Part shown: in pieces, positions 15,036 to 21,748 of the stretch | How positions within the stretch are numbered: the stretch's first letter is position 1 | How the letters are laid out: every line of letters begins with the position of its first letter | Source of the DNA: Oxalobacteraceae bacterium UBA6704 | Lineage (GTDB): Bacteria; Pseudomonadota; Gammaproteobacteria; Burkholderiales; Burkholderiaceae_D | DNA: 25,465 bases | Assembly (NCBI GenBank): GCA_002454505.1 | Contig: DKJA01000036.1 | Location: 9,194 to 34,658, forward strand | Reading direction: 5' to 3' | The notes under the pieces: generated by a model | Database searches by the model: none | Seen by the model: the letters and a program-made list of their open reading frames with translations, nothing else | What the model was told of the DNA's origin: nothing | Program-made: the position numbers and the translations under genes

Positions 15036-15042
15036 CTTCATC

Positions 15043-16650
15043 ATGAGTACGATTATGAGTGTGACCCCCGGCGATTCGATCCACGACTTCATTTTCCGCT
15101 CGGCCGGCCGCACGCCCGCCGCCGAAGCGCTCGTCCATGGCAGCCGCCGCCTCGATTACGCTTCACTGGCGGAGCTGGTGCGCACCGTGGCGGCCAGCCT
15201 GCTGGCCGGCGGCCTGGAGCGCAGCGGGCGCGTCGCCGTCTACATGGAAAAGAACGTCGAGAACGTGGCGGCGATGTTCGGTGCCGCCGCGGCCGGCGGC
15301 GTCTTCGTGCCCGTCAATCCTCTGCTGAAACCCGAGCAGGTGGCCTACATCCTGGCCGACTGCAATGTGCGCGTGCTGGTCACCACGGCCGACCGCCTGA
15401 AGCTGCTGCTGCCCGTGCTGGCCGACTGCCGCGACCTGCGCACGGTGATCGCCGTCGGCGGCAACGGCGAGCTGCCGGCGCTGCACGGCGTCGAGGTGCT
15501 GGCGTGGGATGCTGCCTTGGCCTCGGCAGCCGATCATGCGCCGCACCGCGTCATCGACACCGACATCGCGGCGATCCTGTACACGTCCGGCAGCACCGGC
15601 AAGCCGAAAGGCGTGGTGCTGTCGCACCGTAACATGGTGGCCGGCGCGCAGAGCGTCGCCAGCTACCTGCAGAACACGCCGCAGGACCGGCTGCTGGCCG
15701 TGCTGCCGCTCAGCTTCGACTATGGCCTGTCGCAGCTGACGACGGCCTTCCACGTGGGCGCCACGGCCGTGCTGATCAACCACCTGCTGCCGCGCGACGT
15801 GCTCAATGCCGTCGTGGCCGAGCGCATCACGGGCCTGGCCGCCGTGCCGCCGCTGTGGATCCAGCTGGCGCCGCTGGCGTGGCCGGACGACTGCACGCTG
15901 CGCTATCTGACCAACTCGGGCGGCGCGATGCAGCGTCCCACGCTGGACGCGTTGCGCAAGGCGCTGCCGAACGCGCAGCCGTTCCTGATGTACGGCCTGA
16001 CCGAAGCGTTCCGTTCCACCTACCTGCCGCCGGAAGAACTGGACCGCCGCCCCGATTCGATGGGCAAGGCGATCCCGAACGCGGAAGTGATGGTGCTGCG
16101 GCCGGACGGCACCGAATGCGCGCCGGGCGAACCGGGCGAGCTGGTCCACCGCGGCGCGCTGGTGTCGCTGGGCTACTGGAACGATGCGGCGAAGACCGCC
16201 GAACGCTTCAAGCCGATCGCGTCGCGCCAGTACGGCCTGCCGCTGACGGAACTGGCCGTGTGGTCCGGCGACACGGTGCGCAAGGACGAGCAGGGCTTCC
16301 TGTACTTCATCAGCCGCAACGACGAGATGATCAAGACGTCCGGCTACCGCGTCAGCCCCACCGAGGTGGAGGAAGTCGTGTATGCCCGCGAGCAGGTGGC
16401 CGAGGCGGCCGCGCTGGGCGTGAAGCATCCGCAGCTGGGCCAGGCCATCGTCGTCATCGCCTACCCGCGCGACGGCATCGCGCTGACCGCATCGGATCTG
16501 CTGGCTGCCATCAAGCCGCAGCTGCCGGCCTACATGCTGCCGCAGAAGATCGTCATCGCCGACGCCAGCCTGCCGCGCAACCCGAACGGCAAGATCGACC
16601 GCAAGCTGCTGTCCACCCAGTACGAGAACGTGTTCGGGGAGGCACCATGA
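15043..16650 (+). CDS. Acyl-CoA ligase (AMP-forming), exosortase A-associated (TIGR03098-like)
   Basis: This 535-residue ANL-superfamily enzyme would activate a carboxylic acid with ATP and transfer it to CoA or to an ACP phosphopantetheine. The P-loop A3 motif TSGSTGKPKG occupies 181-190. LMYGLTEAF is the A5 region. SGDTVRKDEQGFLYF and SRNDEMIKTSGYRVSPTEVE are the A7/A8 hinge region, and PNGKIDRKLL holds the catalytic Lys517 (A10). This is a complete, apparently active enzyme. It opens the + strand operon and ends in an ATGA overlap with the decarboxylase gene. The ACP encoded at the far end of the divergent operon is a plausible acceptor. The acid substrate cannot be deduced by eye. Confidence 0.93.
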   Translation: MSTIMSVTPGDSIHDFIFRSAGRTPAAEALVHGSRRLDYASLAELVRTVAASLLAGGLERSGRVAVYMEKNVENVAAMFGAAAAGGVFVPVNPLLKPEQVAYILADCNVRVLVTTADRLKLLLPVLADCRDLRTVIAVGGNGELPALHGVEVLAWDAALASAADHAPHRVIDTDIAAILYTSGSTGKPKGVVLSHRNMVAGAQSVASYLQNTPQDRLLAVLPLSFDYGLSQLTTAFHVGATAVLINHLLPRDVLNAVVAERITGLAAVPPLWIQLAPLAWPDDCTLRYLTNSGGAMQRPTLDALRKALPNAQPFLMYGLTEAFRSTYLPPEELDRRPDSMGKAIPNAEVMVLRPDGTECAPGEPGELVHRGALVSLGYWNDAAKTAERFKPIASRQYGLPLTELAVWSGDTVRKDEQGFLYFISRNDEMIKTSGYRVSPTEVEEVVYAREQVAEAAALGVKHPQLGQAIVVIAYPRDGIALTASDLLAAIKPQLPAYMLPQKIVIADASLPRNPNGKIDRKLLSTQYENVFGEAP

Positions 16651-17882
16651 TGAACGCGAAACCTCAGCACGCGCCGCTGCTGCAGTTCCCCGTCGTCGAC
16701 GACTGCCTGCAGATCGGCGGCATGCCGCTGACCCGGCTGGCGCAGCGCGTCGGCCAGACGCCGTTCTACGCCTACGACCGCGCCGCGATGACGGCGCGCG
16801 TGGCCGAACTGCGCGCGCATCTGCCGCAGGACGTGCACCTGCACTACGCGATGAAGGCCAATCCGATGCCGGCCGTCGTGCAGCACATGGCGGGGCTGGT
16901 CGATGGCATCGACGTGGCGTCCGGCGGCGAACTGCGCGTGGCGCTCGATACGCCGATGAACCCGTTGAACATCAGCTTTGCCGGTCCCGGTAAAAGCGAC
17001 ACGGATCTGGCCTCGGCGATCGCCGCCGGCATCGTGCTGAACCTGGAGTCGGAAGGCGAGATGGAACGCGCCGCCGCCATCGGCCAGCGCCTGGGCATCG
17101 CGCCGCAGGTGAACGTGCGCGTGAATCCCGACTTCGAACTGAAGTCGTCCGGCATGAAGATGGGCGGCGGGCCGAAGCAGTTCGGCGTCGATGCCGAGCG
17201 CGTGCCGGCGATGCTGCGCCGGATCGGCGAGCTGGGTCTTGACTTCTACGGCTTCCACATCTTCAGCGGTTCGCAGAACCTGAAGGCGGCGGCGCTGCAG
17301 GAAGCACATGAAAGGACTTTCGCGCTGGCCTTCCGGCTGGCCGAAGACGCGCCGCGCCGGCCGCGCATCCTGAACATCGGCGGCGGTTTCGGCATCCCTT
17401 ACTTCCCCGGCGAAGAGCGGCTCGACCTGGCGGCTGTCGGCACCAGCCTGCACCGGCTGATGGACGAACTGCGTCCGCGGCTCGAGGGCACGCAGGTGGT
17501 CATCGAGCTGGGACGTTATCTCGTCGGCGAGGCGGGCGCGTATGTGTGCCGCGTGGTGGACCGCAAGGAGTCGCGGGGGCACATGTATCTGGTCACCGAT
17601 GGCGGCCTGCACCACCACCTGTCCGCATCGGGCAATTTCGGCCAGGTGATCCGCAAGAACTACCCGGTCGTCATCGGCAACCGCGTGCACGGCGGGGAAC
17701 GGGAAAAAGCATCGGTCGTCGGGCCTTTGTGCACGCCGCTGGATTTGCTGGCCGACCAGATGGACCTGGCCCGCGCGGAACCGGGCGACCTCGTCGTGGT
17801 GCTGCAGTCGGGCGCCTACGGCATCACGGCCAGCCCGGCCGGTTTCCTCAGCCACCCGGCCGCGGCCGAAGTGCTGCTCTGA
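16647..17882 (+). CDS. PLP-dependent decarboxylase, exosortase A system-associated (TIGR03099-like)
   Basis: This 411-residue fold-type III (alanine racemase-like barrel) enzyme is related to diaminopimelate and ornithine decarboxylases. The PLP lysine is K70 in HYAMKANP. DVASGGEL follows, then FHIFSGSQ, a phosphate-binding glycine loop NIGGGFGIPY, and the C-terminal Cys362 in VVGPLCTPLDLL, which matches the position of the catalytic Cys of this fold. It probably decarboxylates an amino acid to an amine. The substrate is unknown and the enzyme should not be called LysA, since it sits in an exosortase locus. Two start codons in a row (16647 and 16650) follow the ribosome binding site GGGGAGG (16636-16642). 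The first overlaps the ligase stop, and the second has better spacing. Confidence 0.92.
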   Translation: MMNAKPQHAPLLQFPVVDDCLQIGGMPLTRLAQRVGQTPFYAYDRAAMTARVAELRAHLPQDVHLHYAMKANPMPAVVQHMAGLVDGIDVASGGELRVALDTPMNPLNISFAGPGKSDTDLASAIAAGIVLNLESEGEMERAAAIGQRLGIAPQVNVRVNPDFELKSSGMKMGGGPKQFGVDAERVPAMLRRIGELGLDFYGFHIFSGSQNLKAAALQEAHERTFALAFRLAEDAPRRPRILNIGGGFGIPYFPGEERLDLAAVGTSLHRLMDELRPRLEGTQVVIELGRYLVGEAGAYVCRVVDRKESRGHMYLVTDGGLHHHLSASGNFGQVIRKNYPVVIGNRVHGGEREKASVVGPLCTPLDLLADQMDLARAEPGDLVVVLQSGAYGITASPAGFLSHPAAAEVLL

Positions 17883-17902
17883 ACATTTGAAGGGGAAGCG
17901 CG

Positions 17903-19753
17903 ATGAGCGGACTGTGTGGATGGATCGGCCATGGCGGCGCGGAGCGTGAACTGATCGGCGCCATGGCGGCGCCGCTGGCCCGTTTCGGCGGCAACGGCGT
18001 GCAGCAGGTGCAGGGCCCGCGCAGCGCGGCGGCCGTGGCGGGCCAGGCCGGCGCCAGCCACCTGTTCCAGCGCGATGGGTTGCTGGTCGCCGTGTGGGGC
18101 CACCCCGTGCTGCGCGACGCGGCGCTGGCGGAACAAGCGGCAGCGCAGGGCATCGCCGCCACGCTGGCCGCGCACTGGCAGGCCAACCCGGAAAAGTTGT
18201 GCGGCCTGCTGGGCGGCGCATTCGCGCTGGCCATCCTCGACGAGCAGCGCGGCGAAGCGGTGCTGGCGGTCGACCGCATGGGCATCCACCCGTTGACGTG
18301 GCAGCTGGCCGGCGAGGCGCTGCTGTTCGCGTCGTCCGCCGATGCGCTGGTGCGCCATCCGCTGGCCGGGGCCGACATCGACCCGCAGGGCATCTACAAC
18401 TACGTCTACTTCCACATGATCCCGTCGCCGCGCACCGTGTACAAGCACCAGCAGCGCCTGCTGCCGGGCGAATTCCTGCACTACCGCCAGGGCCGCGTCG
18501 AGACGAAGCCTTACTGGCGCATGCAGTTCCAGGAGGACGGCAAGCGCTCGTTCGAGGAACTGCGCACGGCATTCCTCGCCCAGCTGAAGCACGGCGTGCG
18601 CGAAGCAACGGCCGGCGCGAAGGCCGGCGCGTTTCTCAGCGGCGGAACCGACAGCTCGACCATCGCCGGCATCCTGTGCGACGTGGGCGGCGCGCCGGCC
18701 GACACGTATTCGATCGGCTTTGCCGCCGAGGGCTACGACGAGATGGAATACGCGCGCATCGCGTCGCGCCATTTCGGCACCAACCACCACGAATACTATG
18801 TGACGCCGGACGACGTGGCCGCAGCGATCCCTGCGATGGCGGCCGTGTGCGACCAGCCGTTCGGCAATGCGTCGGCGGTGCCGGCGTTCTACTGCGCGAA
18901 GATGGCGCGCGCCGACGGCATCACGCGGATGCTGGGCGGCGACGGCGGCGACGAACTGTTCGGCGGTAACGAACGCTACGCCAAGCAGCACGTGTTCGCG
19001 CTGTACGAAAAGGTGCCCAGCCTGCTGCGCAAGGCGCTGCTGGAACCGGCCGTCTTCAATTTCCCCGGCGGCGACCACGTGACGCTGCTGCGCAAGGCGA
19101 AAAGCTATATCGAGCAGGCGTCGGTGGCGATGCCGGCGCGGCTGGAAACGTACAACCTGCTGGGCCGCTACGGCGCGCAGCAGGTGTTCACCGACGACTT
19201 CCTGGCCGGCACCGATGCGGCCAATCCGCTGGCCGGCCTGGCGCATACCTACGGGCAGAGCGAGGCGAAAAGCCTGATCAACCGGATGCTGGCGCTGGAC
19301 CTGAAGGTCACGCTGGCCGACAACGACCTGCCGAAAGTGATGAAGGCCTGCGAGCTGGCCGGCGTCGAGGCGGCGTTCCCGTTCCTGAACGATGCGATGG
19401 TGGCGTTTTCCGCCGGCCTGACGCCGCAGCAGAAACTCAATGGCCAGCAGCTGCGCTGGTTCTTCAAGGAGGCGTTGAAGGGCTTCCTGCCGGATGCGAT
19501 CATCACCAAGCAGAAGCACGGCTTCGGCCTGCCGTTCGGCGTCTGGCTGCAGCAGCACAAGCCGCTGCAGCAGCTGGCCAGCGACAGCCTGCACGACCTG
19601 AAGCGGCGCGGCATCGTCCGCGGCGAGTTCATCGAGCAGCTGACCGGCCGGCACCTGCAGGAACACGCCGGCTACCACGGCACGATGGTGTGGGTGCTGA
19701 TGATGCTGGAACAGTGGTTCCGGCAGCGCCAGGACGGGGGCCTCGCGCGGTGA
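17903..19753 (+). CDS. Asparagine synthase-like protein, exosortase A-associated, with altered glutaminase site
   Basis: The 616-residue protein has the two-domain layout of AsnB. The C-terminal synthetase domain is intact-looking: the ATP pyrophosphatase loop SGGTDSS at 246-252 and LGGDGGDELFGG near 342-353. The N-terminal glutaminase-like domain starts MSGLCGWIG, so Ser2 stands where the family needs Cys2 as the free N-terminal nucleophile, and the nearby Cys is residue 5. The usual RGPD-type segment is also degraded. It probably activates a carboxylate with ATP and joins it to an amine or ammonia without using glutamine, as the ATP-dependent synthetase domains of beta-lactam synthetase and lasso peptide cyclases do. 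Strong ribosome binding site AAGGGGA (17890-17896) precedes the ATG. The downstream glycosyltransferase start overlaps its stop (GTGA). Confidence 0.88.
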   Translation: MSGLCGWIGHGGAERELIGAMAAPLARFGGNGVQQVQGPRSAAAVAGQAGASHLFQRDGLLVAVWGHPVLRDAALAEQAAAQGIAATLAAHWQANPEKLCGLLGGAFALAILDEQRGEAVLAVDRMGIHPLTWQLAGEALLFASSADALVRHPLAGADIDPQGIYNYVYFHMIPSPRTVYKHQQRLLPGEFLHYRQGRVETKPYWRMQFQEDGKRSFEELRTAFLAQLKHGVREATAGAKAGAFLSGGTDSSTIAGILCDVGGAPADTYSIGFAAEGYDEMEYARIASRHFGTNHHEYYVTPDDVAAAIPAMAAVCDQPFGNASAVPAFYCAKMARADGITRMLGGDGGDELFGGNERYAKQHVFALYEKVPSLLRKALLEPAVFNFPGGDHVTLLRKAKSYIEQASVAMPARLETYNLLGRYGAQQVFTDDFLAGTDAANPLAGLAHTYGQSEAKSLINRMLALDLKVTLADNDLPKVMKACELAGVEAAFPFLNDAMVAFSAGLTPQQKLNGQQLRWFFKEALKGFLPDAIITKQKHGFGLPFGVWLQQHKPLQQLASDSLHDLKRRGIVRGEFIEQLTGRHLQEHAGYHGTMVWVLMMLEQWFRQRQDGGLAR

Positions 19754-20718
19754 AGGTCGCTGTCGTCATCCCGTATTACCAGCGGCAGCAGGGCATCCTG
19801 GCCAAGGCGCTGCGTTCGGTCTTCGCGCAGCAGGTGGCGGCGCAGGTCGACGTGATCGTCGTCGACGACGAGTCGCCGGTGGCCGCGCGGGGCGAAGTGG
19901 CGCACCTGCCGGCGGACCAGCAGGCGCGCGTGCGCATCGTCGAACAGCCGAACGGCGGGCCGGCGGCGGCGCGCAACAAGGCGCTTGCCCAGGTTCCTGC
20001 CGACACCGAGTTCGTCGCCTTTCTCGATTCGGACGACACGTGGACGCCGGATCACCTGGCCAATGCGTTGCGCGCGCTGGCCGCCGGCCACGATTTTTAT
20101 TTCTCCGATTTCTACCAGCTGAACCAGACGGTCAGCGCGTTCGAACGGGCCGGCCGCATCGATCCGCAGCGCCACGCGCGGCTGCATGGCGAAGACCACC
20201 TGCACGCCTACCAGGCCGACATGCAGGCGCAGATCCTGGGCGGCAACGTGATCGGCACGTCGACGGTGGTGTACCGCTTCGGCTCGTTCCGCAGCCTGCG
20301 CTTCCGCGAGGAATTCGTCTATGCGGGCGAGGACTACCTGTTCTGGCTGGACCTGACGCGGCTGACGGACCGCATCGCCTTTTCGGCCGCCCGCGAAGTG
20401 GTGTACGGCGCCGGCGTGAACATCTTTGCCGGTTCCGGCTGGGGCACGGAAAAGTCGCTGATCCGGCTGCACTACGAGATGAAGTACAAGAAGGCCATCG
20501 CGCGGCTGTACCCGCTGACGGAACGGCAGGCCGAGGACAACCACCAGGCCGTGCTGGCGCTGCGCCGCAGCTTCGTCGCCGACGTGCTGCACCGCGTGGC
20601 GCACCGCAAGCCCTTCCTCGACGTGATGCGCAAGCAGTACGACGTCGATGCGCGCAGCGTGCTGCTGTTCGTGCCGCTGGCGTTCGGCCTCGTGCTGCGG
20701 CGGGGCCGCGCCGCATGA
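19750..20718 (+). CDS. GT2-like glycosyltransferase
   Basis: This 322-residue GT-A fold enzyme starts with GTG 19750, inside a GTGA overlap with the stop of the asparagine synthase-like gene. The N-terminus KVAVVIPYYQRQQGIL is typical of GT2, with VDVIVVDDESP, EQPNGGPAAARNKAL and the metal-binding AFLDSDDTWTPDHL (about 94-107). The segment AGEDYLFWLDLT in the middle fits the acceptor/catalytic base region. It lacks obvious membrane helices except a weak hydrophobic C-terminal stretch (VLLFVPLAFGLVL) and ends in a basic tail. It would add a sugar to the exopolysaccharide repeat unit in the cytoplasm. The donor is unknown. The stop overlaps the next glycosyltransferase ATG. Confidence 0.9.
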   Translation: MKVAVVIPYYQRQQGILAKALRSVFAQQVAAQVDVIVVDDESPVAARGEVAHLPADQQARVRIVEQPNGGPAAARNKALAQVPADTEFVAFLDSDDTWTPDHLANALRALAAGHDFYFSDFYQLNQTVSAFERAGRIDPQRHARLHGEDHLHAYQADMQAQILGGNVIGTSTVVYRFGSFRSLRFREEFVYAGEDYLFWLDLTRLTDRIAFSAAREVVYGAGVNIFAGSGWGTEKSLIRLHYEMKYKKAIARLYPLTERQAEDNHQAVLALRRSFVADVLHRVAHRKPFLDVMRKQYDVDARSVLLFVPLAFGLVLRRGRAA

Positions 20719-21713
20719 GGGTCCTCGTCAGCATCCTGAACTGGAACGGCGCGGCGCAGACGATCGCTTGCGTGCAGGATCTGCTGCGGCAGCAGTTGCC
20801 GGCGGATGCGACAGCGGACATCCTCGTCATCGACAACGGTTCAAGCGATGCGCAGCAGCTGGCCGATGGCCTGGCCGGCCTGCCGGTGACGCTGCGCCGC
20901 GAGGCCGTCAACCACGGCTTCGCCGGCGGCCATAATCTGGCGGTCGCCCAGGCCCTCGAACAGGGCCACGATTTTCTCTGGCTGGTCAACAACGATGCAG
21001 TGATGGGCAGCGCCGACGTGCTGGCCCAGCTGCTGGCGCTGATGGCGGCCGATGCGCGCTGCGGCGCCGCGTCGCCGCTGCTGGCGATCCTCGACCGGCC
21101 GGACAAGGTCTACTTCTGCGGTAACTTCCACGACTGGCCCACGCTGACGACGCACCGCGCGCACGACGTGGCCGATGCCCGCCAGCTGGCCGCGCGCCGC
21201 CTCGCCCAGCAATGGGTGCCCGGCACGGCGATGCTGCTGCGGCTGGACGCGCTGCGCGCCGCCGGTCCGCTGGACGAGCGGATGTTCGCGTATTACGAAG
21301 ACGACGAGCTGTGCGCCCGGCTGGCCGCGCATGGCTGGCACAGCGCGGTGGCCTACGGCGCCCGCGTGCTGCACGCGATGCCGCCGCGCGAGACGGACCG
21401 GCAGTCCTACTATTTCTACCTGATGGCCCGCAACAGCCTGCTGTTCTGGCACGGCAGCACGCCGCCACCGTACCGCCGGCGCCTGGGCCTGAAGCTGCTG
21501 GACCGCGCCTTGTACGACGTCAACCGCCTGTACTACCGGGGTTTTCCGCAGCATGCGCAGGCCGCGCTGCTGGGCGTCGAAGACTTCCTGCGGGGCCGGC
21601 ACGGCCAGCCGATGCCGGCGCGCACCGCATCGCTGCCGCTGCGCTGGCTGCGCAAGCTGTTGTGGCTGCCCCACGTGCGGGTGCTGCGCCGGCTGGACGG
21701 CACAGGCCGATGA
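20715..21713 (+). CDS. GT2-like, rhamnosyltransferase-type glycosyltransferase
   Basis: The 332-residue protein has the pattern of GT2 enzymes often annotated as rhamnosyltransferases: RVLVSILNWNG, ILVIDNGSSD (37-46), NHGFAGGHNLAV, WLVNNDAVM with the metal site, GTAMLLRLDALRAAG and DERMFAYYEDDELCARL. It would add a deoxy or other hexose to the growing glycan. Start (ATG 20715) and stop both lie in ATGA overlaps, upstream with the first GT2 gene and downstream with an ATG at 21710 that I do not consider the true start of PrsT. The C-terminal region is rich in Arg (for example YRRRLGLKLLDRAL), suggesting association with the inner membrane. Sugar specificity is not readable. Confidence 0.9.
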   Translation: MRVLVSILNWNGAAQTIACVQDLLRQQLPADATADILVIDNGSSDAQQLADGLAGLPVTLRREAVNHGFAGGHNLAVAQALEQGHDFLWLVNNDAVMGSADVLAQLLALMAADARCGAASPLLAILDRPDKVYFCGNFHDWPTLTTHRAHDVADARQLAARRLAQQWVPGTAMLLRLDALRAAGPLDERMFAYYEDDELCARLAAHGWHSAVAYGARVLHAMPPRETDRQSYYFYLMARNSLLFWHGSTPPPYRRRLGLKLLDRALYDVNRLYYRGFPQHAQAALLGVEDFLRGRHGQPMPARTASLPLRWLRKLLWLPHVRVLRRLDGTGR

Positions 21714-21738
21714 CACTATCCTCCAATCCATATCTCAC

Positions 21739-21742
21739 AAGG
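21739..21742 (+). promoter_or_regulatory. Ribosome binding site deciding the prsT start
   Basis: AAGG lies 6 bases before ATG 21749. The alternative ATG 21710 would place 13 extra residues before the lipoprotein signal peptide, which argues against it. Confidence 0.6.
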
Positions 21743-21748
21743 TCTTCC

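Larger units (their letters stand above)
14808..15042. promoter_or_regulatory. AT-rich divergent intergenic control region
   Basis: These 235 bases separate the two divergent operons and stand out as the most AT-rich stretch of the locus (roughly 14860-14980), with several A and T runs. Minus-strand transcription probably uses the -10 box at 14840-14835. On the + strand, TAAAAT (14964-14969) and TAAGAT (14972-14977) are possible -10 boxes for the ligase gene, but no good -35 box lies 16-18 bases before them. A palindrome sits at 14877-14886. No convincing gene is present. Confidence 0.6.

Noticed and set aside
14883..15113. A 76-residue minus-strand open frame in the divergent promoter region
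   Set aside because: It overlaps the start of the ligase gene, has no good ribosome binding site and reads as low-complexity residues (Lys/Gln-rich end) typical of translated AT-rich promoter DNA.
16647..17882. Diaminopimelate decarboxylase (lysA)
   Set aside because: Same fold and catalytic residues, but the start, length and neighbours fit the exosortase-A-associated decarboxylase family; a lysine pathway role is not supported.
17903..19753. Ordinary asparagine synthetase (asnB)
   Set aside because: Cys2 is replaced by Ser and the glutaminase segment is degraded, so a normal glutamine-dependent asparagine synthesis is unlikely.
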